Assembly: GCA_003217035.1 (NCBI GenBank)
Contig: QCHV01000006.1
Span: 1-64,000, forward strand
Reading direction: 5' to 3'
DNA length: 64,000 nucleotides
From: Prochlorococcus sp. AG-402-G22
GTDB lineage: Bacteria > Cyanobacteriota > Cyanobacteriia > PCC-6307 > Cyanobiaceae
Both the position numbers and the translations under genes were made by a program. Within the stretch, counting starts at the first letter, position 1. The number at the start of each line of letters is the position of its first letter. Positions 39,662-49,418 of this stretch are shown here, in pieces. The notes under the pieces are model-generated. The model did no database searches, was not told where the DNA came from, and worked only from the letters and a program-made list of their open reading frames with translations.

Positions 39662-40855
39662 GTGAAAGTTTTTGTTCTTGGTGGTGACGGCTTTTGTGGC
39701 TGGCCTTGTGCAGTCAATCTTGCCGACAATGGTCATGATGTTTTAATCATTGACAATCTCAGCCGTCGAAAAATTGATATTGATCTAGAAGTGGAATCTT
39801 TAACTCCAATAACTTCCATTGGGGAACGATTAAAGGCATGGAACGAGGTAGGTAATCAGCCCATGAGATTTATTAATCTTGATATTTCAAAGGAATTTCA
39901 GCGTTTACTTGATTTATTAATTGCAGAAGAACCAGATGCAATAGTCCATTTTGCAGAGCAAAGAGCTGCTCCATACTCGATGAAAAGCAGTTCAACAAAA
40001 AGGTATACGGTAGATAACAACGTAAATAGAACTCATAATCTTTTAGCTGCAATTGTTGAGTCTGGCCTTGAACCTCATGTCGTTCATTTAGGAACTATGG
40101 GTGTATATGGTTATGGTTCTCATCGTGGGGCAACAATTCCTGAAGGATATCTCAAGGTGGAAGTGCCCCAACCAGATGGAAGCCGTTTTGAAGAAGAAAT
40201 ACTGCATCCTGCCAGTCCTGGCAGCGTTTATCACATGACGAAAACCCTCGATCAATTACTTTTCCTTTATTACAACAAAAATGACCAAATAAAAATCACA
40301 GATCTTCATCAAGGAATTGTCTGGGGGACCAATACTGAAGCAACTTTGAAAGACCCTCGTCTCACCAATAGGTTTGACTATGACGGCGATTATGGGACCG
40401 TATTAAATAGGTTTTTAATGCAAGCTGCAATTGATTATCCATTAACTGTTCATGGAACTGGTGGACAAACTCGAGCATTTATTCATATTCAAGACTCAGT
40501 CAGATGTGTGCAACTTGCGCTGGAAAACCCACCTAAGAAAGGAGAAAGGGTAAAGATTTTTAATCAAATGACTGAGAGCCACCAAGTTGGAGAACTTGCT
40601 AAAAAAGTAGCTTCATTAACTGGTGCGAAAATCAACTATTTGCCTAATCCTCGAAATGAAGCTGTAGAAAATGATCTAATTGTTGATAATCGTTGTTTTA
40701 TTGAACTAGGTCTTAAACCAACTACACTTGATAATGGACTTCTAACTGAAGTTGTTGATGTTGCACGTCGGTGGGCAGACCGATGTGACCGAAAACGTAT
40801 ACCATGCATATCTGCATGGACTTCAACACAAGCAAAAGCAATTAAAAAGTCCTAA
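39662..40855 (+). CDS. sqdB: UDP-sulfoquinovose synthase
   Basis: SqdB converts UDP-glucose and sulfite to UDP-sulfoquinovose, the head-group donor of sulfolipid SQDG. The 397-residue protein has an extended-SDR Rossmann start, VFVLGGDGFCGWPCAVNL, the SqdB-specific NLSRRKIDIDLEVESLTPI element in parts, the active-site YHMTK (Tyr-x-x-x-Lys), and QGIVWGTNTEAT. GTG at 39662 is the start, preceded by GGGAG about 8 bases upstream. It is followed by sqdX, so both committed enzymes of SQDG synthesis are adjacent. SQDG saves phosphate in membranes of ocean picocyanobacteria. Confidence 0.98.
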   Translation: MKVFVLGGDGFCGWPCAVNLADNGHDVLIIDNLSRRKIDIDLEVESLTPITSIGERLKAWNEVGNQPMRFINLDISKEFQRLLDLLIAEEPDAIVHFAEQRAAPYSMKSSSTKRYTVDNNVNRTHNLLAAIVESGLEPHVVHLGTMGVYGYGSHRGATIPEGYLKVEVPQPDGSRFEEEILHPASPGSVYHMTKTLDQLLFLYYNKNDQIKITDLHQGIVWGTNTEATLKDPRLTNRFDYDGDYGTVLNRFLMQAAIDYPLTVHGTGGQTRAFIHIQDSVRCVQLALENPPKKGERVKIFNQMTESHQVGELAKKVASLTGAKINYLPNPRNEAVENDLIVDNRCFIELGLKPTTLDNGLLTEVVDVARRWADRCDRKRIPCISAWTSTQAKAIKKS

Positions 40856-40890
40856 AAAGTTTTCTAAACTACTGATCATTCTTTTCTCAA

Positions 40891-42039
40891 GTGAAGATTG
40901 CTTTTTTTACCGAAACTTTTCTTCCTAAAGTTGATGGAATAGTTACTCGGCTAACAAAAACGCTTGAACACCTTAATAAAGCTGGTGATGAAGTAATTGT
41001 TTTTTGCCCTGAAGGCTGTCCTGATGAATATATGGGAGCAAAAATGGTTGGAGTGCCAGCCATGCCTTTACCTCTATATCCAGAACTTAAACTTGGTCTA
41101 CCTGGGCCTGCAGTTTCAGAAGCTCTAGAAGAGCTAAAGCCTGATTTAATTCATGTCGTTAATCCAGCAGTTCTGGGGCTAGGAGGAATATGGCTTGCAA
41201 AAACGAATGGGATACCTCTAGTTGCTAGTTACCATACTCATCTTCCTAAATACCTTGAGCACTATGGAATGGGAATGCTTGAACCATTGCTATGGGAACT
41301 CCTGAAGGCAGCTCATAATCAAGCGGTGCTAAATCTTTGCACTTCTACAGCAATGGTCAAAGAACTTAGTGAGAAAGGAATTCAAAATACCGCGTTATGG
41401 CAAAGAGGAGTTGATACAGAAATCTTCAGACCAGAGTTGCGTAACGATGATATGCGTAAAAAACTACTTGGGAAATTTAGTGATGAAGGATCATTATTAA
41501 TTTACGTTGGGCGACTATCAGCTGAAAAACAAATTGAACGGATCAAACCCGTTTTAGAAGCTTTACCTGATACAAGATTAGCTTTAGTAGGAGATGGCCC
41601 TTATAGAAATCAACTAGAAAAAATATTTGAAAATACTGCTACTACCTTCGTTGGATATTTATCAGGACAAGAATTAGCAAGTGCATACGCTTCCGGAGAT
41701 GCCTTCTTATTCCCTTCTAGTACAGAAACCCTAGGCTTAGTACTCCTTGAAGCAATGGCGGCTGGATGCCCAGTAGTAGGAGCAAATAAAGGAGGCATAC
41801 CAGATATCATTAATGATTCAAAAAACGGATGCCTATATGACCCAGATGGGGAGAATGGAGGGTCAACAAGCCTTATAAACGCCACTAAAAAACTATTAGG
41901 TAATGCAATAGAAAGAAAAGCAATGAGAAACTCTGCAAGACTAGAAGCAGAGAAATGGGGATGGAGTAAGGCTACAGAACAACTAAGACAGTTTTATCAA
42001 GAAATTCTTGAAAAAAATTCCAACAAAATAGCTGCTTGA
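40891..42039 (+). CDS. sqdX: SQDG synthase, glycosyltransferase family 4
   Basis: SqdX transfers sulfoquinovose from the UDP donor to diacylglycerol. The 382-residue GT-B protein begins MKIAFFTETFLPKVDGIVTR, has SYHTHLPKYLEHYGMG in the acceptor domain, and the donor-domain segments LIYVGRLSAEKQIERI, LVGDGPYRNQLE, and FLFPSSTETLGLVLLEAMAAG (E-x7-E motif) in pieces. The start codon is GTG at 40891, 35 bases after sqdB. The stop codon lies inside a 10-base-pair inverted repeat shared with the convergent gene at 42045. Confidence 0.97.
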   Translation: MKIAFFTETFLPKVDGIVTRLTKTLEHLNKAGDEVIVFCPEGCPDEYMGAKMVGVPAMPLPLYPELKLGLPGPAVSEALEELKPDLIHVVNPAVLGLGGIWLAKTNGIPLVASYHTHLPKYLEHYGMGMLEPLLWELLKAAHNQAVLNLCTSTAMVKELSEKGIQNTALWQRGVDTEIFRPELRNDDMRKKLLGKFSDEGSLLIYVGRLSAEKQIERIKPVLEALPDTRLALVGDGPYRNQLEKIFENTATTFVGYLSGQELASAYASGDAFLFPSSTETLGLVLLEAMAAGCPVVGANKGGIPDIINDSKNGCLYDPDGENGGSTSLINATKKLLGNAIERKAMRNSARLEAEKWGWSKATEQLRQFYQEILEKNSNKIAA

Positions 42040-42054
42040 TTGTTTCAAGCAGCT
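42025..42054 (-). terminator. hairpin at the convergent ends of sqdX and the 42045 gene
   Basis: AGCTGCTTGA (42030-42039) and TCAAGCAGCT (42045-42054) form a perfect 10-base-pair stem with loop TTGTT. Read on the minus strand the stem is followed by ATTTTG, a weak U-tract typical of an intrinsic terminator. The sqdX stop codon (TGA, 42037-42039) and the minus-strand stop (42045-42047) both lie in the stem, so the structure is coding on both sides. Confidence 0.6.
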
Positions 42055-42308
42055 TGAGGAGGAGGGGTCGGAGAACCTAGAGGCTGAAAAGGTAAAACCA
42101 AAGTAACCCAGCTTTCTGATCTTGCTGGTCTTTCCTTACGTGGCCGACGAACTCCAAAAGGCACCCGAACAACATTAGTACCATCCACTTCTAATAACTT
42201 TCCCTTACTAAGAGTTGACTCAAGGCCTCCAGAAAAAACTGGCAAATTAAGATCACCTTTTCTCAGTACTTTGACTGATGATTGATCACCTGTGATGTCT
42301 TTCATCAT
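42045..42308 (-). CDS. small conserved-type hypothetical protein
   Basis: I do not recognise this 87-residue protein. From the ATG at 42308 it begins MMKDITGDQSSVKVLRKG, then has LEVDGTNVVRVPFGVRRPRKERPARS and a Pro-rich end (PLGSPTPPPQAA). It is basic in the middle, has no signal peptide or membrane helix, and may be a small beta-rich fold. The in-frame TTG at 42341 would add 11 residues and is less likely. Its coding end forms half of the hairpin shared with sqdX, which supports it being transcribed. It lies after the gcvP terminator, so it likely has its own promoter. Confidence 0.6.
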   Translation of the reverse strand: MMKDITGDQSSVKVLRKGDLNLPVFSGGLESTLSKGKLLEVDGTNVVRVPFGVRRPRKERPARSESWVTLVLPFQPLGSPTPPPQAA

Positions 42309-42371
42309 GCTGTCCCCAAGCGATGTGAAAATACTGCACAAAAAAGTTAAGTTCTTTAATGATGCAGCTAC

Positions 42372-42398
42372 AAATTAAAACCAATAAAATTGGATTTT
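42372..42398 (-). terminator. terminator after gcvP
   Basis: On the minus strand CCAAT, TTT, ATTGG (42381-42393) forms a 5-base-pair stem that is extended by A-rich and T-rich flanks, followed by TTTTAATTT. It lies 49 bases after the gcvP stop, where the glycine-cleavage operon should end. The stem is AT-rich and short, so strength is uncertain. Confidence 0.45.
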
Positions 42399-42446
42399 GC
42401 TCAAAACTTAACTATTAAATTAGATATAGACCAGGGGTAGGAGTAA

Positions 42447-45350
42447 CTAATTTTCAAGAAAACTTTCTACACCACTACAACTACAGACTAAATTTCTATC
42501 TCCAAAGGCATTGTCAATTCTCGAAACGGCTGGCCAGAACTTGTTCTTGAGCTGATGTTTCAAAGGAAATGCGGCTTCCTGACGTGAATAAGGTCTATCC
42601 CAAACTTCTGCAGTGATTATTTCTAAAGTGTGAGGAGAATTGCGCAAAACATTATTTTCTTTGTCACTAAGACCTAATTCAATAGCTTCTATTTCCTTTC
42701 TAATTGCAATCATTGCCTCACAAAAACGATCCAACTCTTCAAGACTTTCACTTTCGGTAGGCTCAACCATTAATGTTCCAGCGACAGGCCAACTAACTGT
42801 AGGAGCATGAAATCCATAATCCATAAGTCTTTTTGCTACATCATCAACTTCAATACCCGTTTTGCTTTTCAAAGGCCTTAAATCCAAAATGCATTCATGC
42901 GCAACTTTTCCATTAGGCCCCCTAAATAAAACTGGGTAATATTTATTAAGACGTTCAGCAACATAATTAGCTGAAAGTATTGCCACTGAACTTGCTTTTC
43001 TCAATCCCTTTAAGCCCATCAGCCTTATATACATCCAACTAATGGGTAAAATGCTTGCGCTTCCATAAGTCGCTGCTGAAACTGCTCCAATAGAAGTACT
43101 TTTTCTTAAATTATCCAAAGGATTGCCAGGCAAATAAGGCACTAAATGTTTAGCGACAGCAATTGGTCCCACTCCTGGCCCACCTCCACCATGAGGAATA
43201 CAAAAAGTCTTATGCAAGTTCAAATGGCAAACATCTGCTCCATAATCTCCTGGTTTACAAAGACCAACCTGTGCATTGAGATTTGCACCATCTAAATAAA
43301 CTTGACCTCCATGAGAATGAACTAAATCACAAATCTCACGAATTTTGGGCTCAAAAACTCCATGAGTCGAAGGATAGGTAATCATTAAAGCTGCCAATTC
43401 AGCAGAATAATCAGAGGCTTTCTTTTGAAGATCATCAAGATCTATATTTCCTTGTTGATCGCATGTAATAGGAACAACTTTCAATCCTGACATCACAGCA
43501 CTAGCAGGATTTGTTCCATGAGCACTAGTAGGAATTAAACAAATTTTTCTTTTATCTTGACCTCTAGCTTTATGCCAAGCACGAATAACTAGTAATCCTG
43601 CAAATTCTCCTTGAGAGCCAGCATTAGGTTGTAAAGAGACTCCAGAAAAACCTGTCAACAGAGACAACCAATTTTCTAAATCCTTAATTAGTTGTAAATA
43701 GCCTTTTACTTGATTAATAGGAGCAAAAGGATGGATTGAAGAGAATTCTTTCCAACTAACAGGTATAAGTTCTGCAGCTGAGTTTAATTTCATTGTACAA
43801 CTCCCTAAAGGGATCATTCCATGAACAAGAGAAAAATCTCGGCTAGACAACAATTGCATATAACGAACTAATTCAGTCTCAGATCTATATGAATGAAAAA
43901 CTTCTTGTGTAAGCCAAGGCTTGTTTCTTAAAGGGATATCATTATTGAAAATATCTTTGATAGGTAAGTAATTAGTAGAAGTAATATTTGGTTTTTTACC
44001 TTTCGCTTTTGCAAGAATTCTAGAAATGGCATCAACCTCATCTTCTGTACTTAATTCATCTAATGATATTGCAAAGCCACTTGATTCCTCTATGGAAGAA
44101 CCTATAGGTAAAATCCTAATATTAAATCCTTCTAAGGCTGCTAACTCAATAACTTTAGATGACTCTAAGCAATTAACAGAAATAGTGTCAAAGCGATTAA
44201 TTGACTCGATAGGATACTCAAGTTCTTTCAAGTTAGATTCAAGTTTTGCGCGCAATTGAATAACTCTTTCGGCAATTTTTTCTAAACCTTTTGGTCCATG
44301 GTAAATAGCAAAAAAAGATGAAATAACAGCCAGCAAAACTTGAGCGGTACAAATATTGCTAGTTGCCTTATCTCTTCGTATATGTTGTTCTCTTGTTTGC
44401 AAAGCTAATCTCAATGCTGGTTGACCATATTTATCAATCGATTGCCCTACTAAACGTCCAGGAACTTGTCGCTTGAATTTCTCTTTAGTAGCAAAAAAAG
44501 CAGCATGAGGGCCTCCAAAACCCATTGGAACCCCAAAGCGCTGAGCACTTCCAATAGCAATATCAACTCCTAAGTCCCCAACTGGTTCGAGTAGAACCTG
44601 AGCGAGCGGGTCTATAGCTGCTGTCACCAACGCCCCAACATCATGAGCTTTTGAAATAGAAAACGATGGATTCCAAAGGCTCCCTTCTAAGCCAGGTAGC
44701 TGAATAAATAAACCAAAAACCTGATTGTCGATCTCAAAATTTCTAGGATCTACTTCTTCAAGAATAATATTTAAAGGCTCAGCTCTTGTTTTAAGAACTG
44801 AAAGTGTTTGCGGGAAAATAGATCTGTCTACAAGGAACTTGTTTGCACTATCATTTTTATTTGATGCAAAAGACAAGTTCATTGCTTCTGCTGCTGCAGT
44901 CGCTTCATCTAACAAAGAAGCATTCGCTATTGGTAAACCAGTTAATTCACTAATTAAAGTTTGGAAATTAAAAAGTGCTTCTAATCTACCTTGAGAGATT
45001 TCCGCCTGATAAGGAGTATATGAAGAGTACCAAGAGGGATCTTCAAGGATATTTCTCTTTATTAAAGAGGGCATTAATGTACCATGATATCCCAGTCCAA
45101 TTAAAGAGCGATTAACAACATTATTCCTAGCAATGCTATTTAATTCTTCTAATGCATTCAATTCACCAGATCCATTAACTAAGAAATTATTAGAAGAATT
45201 CTTTTCAAATATTTTTGGAGGAATAACCGAAGCAACAAAATCATCTAGATTTTGAAAACCTAAGTCCTTAAGCATTTTTTCTTGAGCATCATCATTGATA
45301 CCAATGTGACGATCGCAAAATTCTTCTGAATTTTTATTCATTCCAATCAT
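42447..45350 (-). CDS. gcvP: glycine dehydrogenase (decarboxylating), P-protein
   Basis: GcvP decarboxylates glycine with PLP and passes the aminomethyl group to the lipoyl arm of GcvH, a step in photorespiration and one-carbon supply. The 967-residue single-chain P-protein has two aminotransferase-like halves. Landmarks are [19 protein letters not shown] with [49 protein letters not shown], and the PLP-lysine segment [20 protein letters not shown]. The length matches the fused type. An ATG three codons in is an alternative start. It is downstream of gcvH by 44 bases. Confidence 0.98.
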   Translation of the reverse strand: MIGMNKNSEEFCDRHIGINDDAQEKMLKDLGFQNLDDFVASVIPPKIFEKNSSNNFLVNGSGELNALEELNSIARNNVVNRSLIGLGYHGTLMPSLIKRNILEDPSWYSSYTPYQAEISQGRLEALFNFQTLISELTGLPIANASLLDEATAAAEAMNLSFASNKNDSANKFLVDRSIFPQTLSVLKTRAEPLNIILEEVDPRNFEIDNQVFGLFIQLPGLEGSLWNPSFSISKAHDVGALVTAAIDPLAQVLLEPVGDLGVDIAIGSAQRFGVPMGFGGPHAAFFATKEKFKRQVPGRLVGQSIDKYGQPALRLALQTREQHIRRDKATSNICTAQVLLAVISSFFAIYHGPKGLEKIAERVIQLRAKLESNLKELEYPIESINRFDTISVNCLESSKVIELAALEGFNIRILPIGSSIEESSGFAISLDELSTEDEVDAISRILAKAKGKKPNITSTNYLPIKDIFNNDIPLRNKPWLTQEVFHSYRSETELVRYMQLLSSRDFSLVHGMIPLGSCTMKLNSAAELIPVSWKEFSSIHPFAPINQVKGYLQLIKDLENWLSLLTGFSGVSLQPNAGSQGEFAGLLVIRAWHKARGQDKRKICLIPTSAHGTNPASAVMSGLKVVPITCDQQGNIDLDDLQKKASDYSAELAALMITYPSTHGVFEPKIREICDLVHSHGGQVYLDGANLNAQVGLCKPGDYGADVCHLNLHKTFCIPHGGGGPGVGPIAVAKHLVPYLPGNPLDNLRKSTSIGAVSAATYGSASILPISWMYIRLMGLKGLRKASSVAILSANYVAERLNKYYPVLFRGPNGKVAHECILDLRPLKSKTGIEVDDVAKRLMDYGFHAPTVSWPVAGTLMVEPTESESLEELDRFCEAMIAIRKEIEAIELGLSDKENNVLRNSPHTLEIITAEVWDRPYSRQEAAFPLKHQLKNKFWPAVSRIDNAFGDRNLVCSCSGVESFLEN

Positions 45351-45394
45351 GAAATTTTAATATTGATAAATTTCCTAAAAACAAAATAGAAAAT

Positions 45395-45784
45395 TTAGTT
45401 GGCGGCAATCTTAGCTGCATAAGAGTCTGAGTCCATAAGTTGATCCAACTCAGTAGAGTCAGAAATTTTAATTTCCAAAAGCCATCCATCACCATGTGGA
45501 TCATTTTGAAGCTTCTCTGGATCTGAAAGGACAGATTCATTGACAGCTTGTACTTCGCCTGAAACAGGGGAATACATGTCTTCAACAGCTTTGACAGATT
45601 CCACAGAGCCAAAACTGACGCCTCTTTGTAAAAGAGACCCCACTTCAGGTAAATCAACAAAAACAATGTCTCCTAACTGATCAACAGCGAAAGCACTAAT
45701 GCCAATTCTCACAAAATCGACTTCTAAAGAAGCATATTCGTGAGTATCAGCAAAACGAAAGGTTTTGGGAAAATCAAATGCCAT
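45395..45784 (-). CDS. gcvH: glycine cleavage system H-protein
   Basis: GcvH carries the lipoyl arm that shuttles the aminomethyl intermediate among the P, T and L proteins. From the ATG at 45784 the 129-residue protein begins MAFDFPKTFRFADTHEYASL and has GISAFAVDQLGDIVFVDLP. The lipoyl-lysine site is GSVESVKAVEDMYSPVSGEV, with Lys in ESVKAVE. It ends with DPHGDGWLLEIKISD. An in-frame TTG upstream (45796) is less likely. It sits between the PLP lyase and gcvP in one unit. Confidence 0.97.
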   Translation of the reverse strand: MAFDFPKTFRFADTHEYASLEVDFVRIGISAFAVDQLGDIVFVDLPEVGSLLQRGVSFGSVESVKAVEDMYSPVSGEVQAVNESVLSDPEKLQNDPHGDGWLLEIKISDSTELDQLMDSDSYAAKIAAN

Positions 45785-45800
45785 TGGAAAAATCAAACAA

Positions 45801-47090
45801 TTATGAACTGGTTTGAGATAAATCTAGAAAACCTGCCTGGACTAATGCAACTAATACGCGAATAAGTGCAAATTTTATATGCGAACGATGTGTCCCTCCT
45901 TGCACATATAGATTATAAGGCTTCTTAAATGGTGCATCTGCAGAAAATTCACTCGTACTGCCATCAATAAATGTTCCGCCAGACATAATCAAATCAATTG
46001 CATAACCAGGAGAACTCGAGGGAATTGGATTTAAAAAAGAACCAACTGGGGAAGAAAGTTGAAATGATCTGCAAACTTCTACTAGAACCTCGGGTTTTTC
46101 TAGTCGGACAGCTTGAATCAAATCTCCACGGTGCTTTCCTGGTAAAGGTTTAACATCAAAACCAAGCCGATGAAAAACTCCTGCGACAAGATCGGCACCT
46201 ATTAAAGATTCTGAGACCATCTGAGGAGAAAGAAACAAGCCTTGCAAAACCTGACGGTTTAAATCAAAGCCAGTCCCCCCTTTACTTCCTATTCCTGGAG
46301 CAGTAAGTCTGCAGCATGCTTTTTCAACTAATTCGGCATTACCCGCAACATATCCACCTGCTGGCACTATTGTTCCTCCTGGATTTTTAATTAATGAGCC
46401 TGCAATTAAATCAGCTCCAACATGGGTTGGTTCTTTTTCTTCTACAAATTCTCCATAACAGTTATCAACAAAACAAATACAATTAGGTTGGCGAATATGA
46501 ATTAAATTACATATATCTTTTATATCCCTAATTGATAAAGAAGGCCTCCAAGAGTATCCACAACTTCTTTGAATAAAAATCATTCTTCTAGGAATCTGCA
46601 AAGCACTCTCTAAAATTTCAAAATTAAGTTTTTCATCTTCAAAGATAGATAATTCATCATATTGAACTCCAAAGTCAATTAGGGATCCATGGTCAGTATT
46701 TGTCTTGCCTATAACTTCTCTTAATGTTTCATAAGGCTCGCCTGTTACTGAAAGTAAGTTATCGCCTGGTCTTAAAGAACCAAATAAGCAAGAAGCAATT
46801 GCATGAGTTCCACTAACAAACTGCATTCGGACTGCAGCCTTTTCTGAACCAAAGATTTTTGCATAAATTTTATCAATTATATCCCTTCCTAAATCATCAT
46901 GAGCATAACCAGTGGAAGAACAAAAATGTTGCGATGCTAAACCCACCTCGGAAAAAATATTTAAAACTTTTTCAAGCTTAAAAAATACACCTTCCGTTCT
47001 TTTCTGAGCTAGAGAATATAATTCTTTTTCAATAGAGCAGACAAAGTCATTGGCCCATTTTTCAATTAATTCATTACTATAAGAAACCAT
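45801..47090 (-). CDS. PLP-dependent methionine gamma-lyase/aluminium-resistance family protein
   Basis: This 429-residue protein belongs to the family often labelled aluminium resistance or cystathionine gamma-synthase-like (PF06838 by recall). It shows FSSTGYAHDDLGRD-like features (CSSTGYAHDDLGRD), VSGTHAIASCLFGSLRPGD, FIQRSCGYSWRPS, and CFVDNCYGEFVE with the PLP-binding Asp. The Schiff-base Lys is in GSLIKNPGGTIVPAGGY. The substrate is not established for this branch; sulfur amino acid cleavage is possible. It ends 16 bases before the gcvH ATG and follows the XRE-like gene by 42 bases. Confidence 0.88.
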   Translation of the reverse strand: MVSYSNELIEKWANDFVCSIEKELYSLAQKRTEGVFFKLEKVLNIFSEVGLASQHFCSSTGYAHDDLGRDIIDKIYAKIFGSEKAAVRMQFVSGTHAIASCLFGSLRPGDNLLSVTGEPYETLREVIGKTNTDHGSLIDFGVQYDELSIFEDEKLNFEILESALQIPRRMIFIQRSCGYSWRPSLSIRDIKDICNLIHIRQPNCICFVDNCYGEFVEEKEPTHVGADLIAGSLIKNPGGTIVPAGGYVAGNAELVEKACCRLTAPGIGSKGGTGFDLNRQVLQGLFLSPQMVSESLIGADLVAGVFHRLGFDVKPLPGKHRGDLIQAVRLEKPEVLVEVCRSFQLSSPVGSFLNPIPSSSPGYAIDLIMSGGTFIDGSTSEFSADAPFKKPYNLYVQGGTHRSHIKFALIRVLVALVQAGFLDLSQTSS

Positions 47091-47132
47091 TTTTTAATAT
47101 GCGAATAAAAAATTTCCAGATTCAAAAAATAC

Positions 47133-47843
47133 TTATTCCAATTCTGACAAATAATCAGCCCTTGTACGCAAATCCTGCAAAAAAGAATCTGCTCCGTGTA
47201 ACTCAGAATTATAAATTTTTTGATATGTAGCATATAAATCCAATAATTCACCATCCAACTGTTCTGCCGTGTAATCCCTCAAGCCAGCCATAACAGCTGC
47301 AAATCTTTCTCTTCTATTTAATTTCTGAACTGGATAGGCATCCATAACTTTTTCACGGCATTGACGCCATGGCTGTTTATTGCACAAATAGTCTGCCAAA
47401 GCAGCACTTAATATTGGCGCCTCAGCTTCCTCAATAAACCAATCAAAAGAAGAAGGTAAAGGCGTTAATCCAACAAATATTTCAAACAAGTCTCCTGCAG
47501 AAAGTGGCTGCTCATCATCCCCCACTAATGGCAAAGCTGAATCTAAAAGAAGCTTTAGTAACTCAGGATGATCTTTTTCAAGATGATCTCTTATATGACC
47601 AATTCCCTGATAAAGAACATGATTAATTTGGGAAAATGCAAGGAAAACTTCTGGACCAGGTGAAACAAGCTTTCCATTCCTTAAGTTGGAAATTTGAGAA
47701 TTATGAATTCGCCCCAAGTCCAAAGACTCAGCCAAAGCAGGTAAAACCTTATGAGACCAACCATTTCGCTCATGCCATACATGAATCAGATGGGCCATAG
47801 CCCGCCTTCCGCTGGCAAGTCGATCGCGATAACTATTGGTCAC
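47133..47843 (-). CDS. conserved protein with XRE-like N-terminal helix-turn-helix
   Basis: I do not recognise the family of this 236-residue protein. Residues about 15-70 look like a helix-turn-helix: LIHVWHERNGWSHKVLPALAE, then GRIHNSQISNLRNGKL, which resembles the recognition region of XRE-type folds. The rest is mainly helical with conserved-looking segments GDLFEIFVGLTPLPSSFDWF and PWRQCREKVMDAYPVQKLNRRE. The start is GTG at 47841-47843. It is the first gene of a minus-strand run with the PLP lyase, gcvH and gcvP, and is divergent from the desaturase gene, so it may regulate one of them; that is inference. Confidence 0.7.
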   Translation of the reverse strand: MTNSYRDRLASGRRAMAHLIHVWHERNGWSHKVLPALAESLDLGRIHNSQISNLRNGKLVSPGPEVFLAFSQINHVLYQGIGHIRDHLEKDHPELLKLLLDSALPLVGDDEQPLSAGDLFEIFVGLTPLPSSFDWFIEEAEAPILSAALADYLCNKQPWRQCREKVMDAYPVQKLNRRERFAAVMAGLRDYTAEQLDGELLDLYATYQKIYNSELHGADSFLQDLRTRADYLSELE

Positions 47844-47924
47844 AAATCGTTCAAAAGATTAAATTAATTTTGTGATATGGATCCTTATCAGTTATTATAA
47901 ACTAACCTTAAAATAATCATAGTA

Positions 47925-48851
47925 GTGGTTTCGAGTGTAATTGGTGCAACCGCCCCATTGCGTAGACCGGTTGACGCAGATAAGGCAATGGATGCTTCTA
48001 AGAAGCTTCAAAGCCCTAATAAAATTAGAGGGTTTGGAAACTTCAAACGACGTTGGGGAACCATTGGGTTTATGTTTGCAATCCATGCCTTGACGGTATA
48101 TGCGTTATTACCAAAGTTTTGGAGCTTGCAAGCCTTTAGTGCATTCATAATTCTCTATTGGATGACAGCATGCTTAGGAGTAACACTTGGATACCACAGA
48201 TTGTTATCTCATCGTGCATTTAAAGTTCCTAAATGGCTAGAAAGGTTTTTTGCAACCTGCGGGGCTTTAAGTTGCCAACATGGCCCGATTGATTGGGTAG
48301 GGCTCCATCGTCACCACCACACTTTTTCAGATACAGATGCAGACCATCACAACAGCAATAAGGGGTTTTGGTGGAGTCATATGGGATGGATGTTTGAAGA
48401 AGTGCCAGCTTTAAGTACCGTTCCAAGATTTACTGGCGATCTAGTCAAAGATCCATATTATATTTTTCTAAATAAATACTTCTTAGCTCTCCAAATACCT
48501 CTAGGAGCATTCCTTTTTTGGATAGGAACTACAACTGGTGTAGGTGGATGGTCAATGGTTCTTTGGGGAATCCCTTTACGACTCGTATTTGTATATCACA
48601 TCACTTGGCTGGTAAATTCTGCAACTCATTGTTGGGGAAATGTAGTCTTTGAAAGTGGCGATAGTTCAAAAAATAATCCTTGGGTTGCAGCACTAACATT
48701 TGGTGAGGGGTGGCACAACAATCATCACGCTTATCCAAGCTCTGCCAAACAAGGTCTTCAAAGAGGTCAGATAGATCTAACTTGGGAACATATACGCTTT
48801 TTAAAAGCCTTAGGCTTAGCTAAAAGAATTAGGCTCCCTATGACATCCTAA
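47925..48851 (+). CDS. desC: acyl-lipid delta-9 fatty acid desaturase
   Basis: This membrane di-iron enzyme inserts the first double bond in lipid acyl chains. The 308-residue protein has the three His boxes HRLLSHRAF (H-x4-H), HRHHHTFSD (H-x-x-H-H) and HNNHHAYPS (H-x-x-H-H), with hydrophobic helix pairs between them (FMFAIHALTVYALL; YFLALQIPLGAFLFW; FVYHITWLVNS). The spacing and DWVGLHRHHH match DesC/SCD-type desaturases. The start appears to be GTG at 47925; the next ATG is 22 codons in. It is divergent from the XRE-like gene across 82 bases. Confidence 0.95.
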   Translation: MVSSVIGATAPLRRPVDADKAMDASKKLQSPNKIRGFGNFKRRWGTIGFMFAIHALTVYALLPKFWSLQAFSAFIILYWMTACLGVTLGYHRLLSHRAFKVPKWLERFFATCGALSCQHGPIDWVGLHRHHHTFSDTDADHHNSNKGFWWSHMGWMFEEVPALSTVPRFTGDLVKDPYYIFLNKYFLALQIPLGAFLFWIGTTTGVGGWSMVLWGIPLRLVFVYHITWLVNSATHCWGNVVFESGDSSKNNPWVAALTFGEGWHNNHHAYPSSAKQGLQRGQIDLTWEHIRFLKALGLAKRIRLPMTS

Positions 48852-48893
48852 GATTATTGAAAGTGATCTGAAGATCCCACACAAACACTAACT

Positions 48894-49352
48894 ATGGCTA
48901 AACGAGTTCAAGTAGTTCTTAAAGAAGACATCCTTAGCCTTGGAAAAGATGGCGATGTAGTTGAAGTTGCTCCAGGATATGCTCGCAACTTCCTTCTTCC
49001 GCACGGCAAAGCATTACCTGTCACAGAGGCAGTAATGAAACAAGTTGAACATCGAAAAGCCAAGCAAAAAGAACAAGAAGCCGCCTTGAAAAAAGCAGCA
49101 ATCGACTTTGAAACGGCTTTGAAAACCATTGGTCGTTTTACAGTTAAAAAACAAGTTGGTGAAGATGGAGTCTTATTTGGATCAGTAACAAATGGCGATA
49201 TTGCCGAAGCAATTGAAACAGCCACAAAAAAAGAAATTGATAGGCGAACAATTAATGTTCCTGAAATTCATGGGACTGGAAAATATACAGTTCAAATTAA
49301 ACTTCATAGTGAAGTTACTGCTGAAATTAATCTTGAGGTTGCTGGATACTAA
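48894..49352 (+). CDS. rplI: ribosomal protein bL9
   Basis: bL9 is a two-domain 50S protein that binds 23S rRNA near the L1 stalk and limits frameshifting. The 152-residue protein has the N-terminal globular domain ([30 protein letters not shown] in conserved parts), a long connecting helix with Lys/Glu repeats ([17 protein letters not shown]), and the C-terminal domain ([34 protein letters not shown]). The order rplI-dnaB is common in bacteria and is kept here with a 66-base gap. Confidence 0.98.
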   Translation: MAKRVQVVLKEDILSLGKDGDVVEVAPGYARNFLLPHGKALPVTEAVMKQVEHRKAKQKEQEAALKKAAIDFETALKTIGRFTVKKQVGEDGVLFGSVTNGDIAEAIETATKKEIDRRTINVPEIHGTGKYTVQIKLHSEVTAEINLEVAGY

Positions 49353-49418
49353 ATTACCTATATACCAATTGAATAATCAAAAGCATTGATCTACCTTCCC
49401 TAATTAATGAATATGTAA

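Noticed and set aside
45351-45394. Glycine riboswitch before gcvP
   Set aside because: Only 44 bases separate gcvH and gcvP and 16 bases precede gcvH, so no aptamer fits.
45334-45666. 110-residue minus-strand frame at gcvH
   Set aside because: It is in another frame of gcvH, which has the lipoyl-lysine motif; no domain is visible in the alternative product.
47066-47254. 62-residue minus-strand frame across the XRE-like and PLP lyase junction
   Set aside because: It overlaps the end of a better supported gene in another frame and has no domain.
48908-49225. 105-residue minus-strand frame opposite rplI
   Set aside because: It is the reverse of a fully conserved ribosomal protein gene, with no supporting start region.
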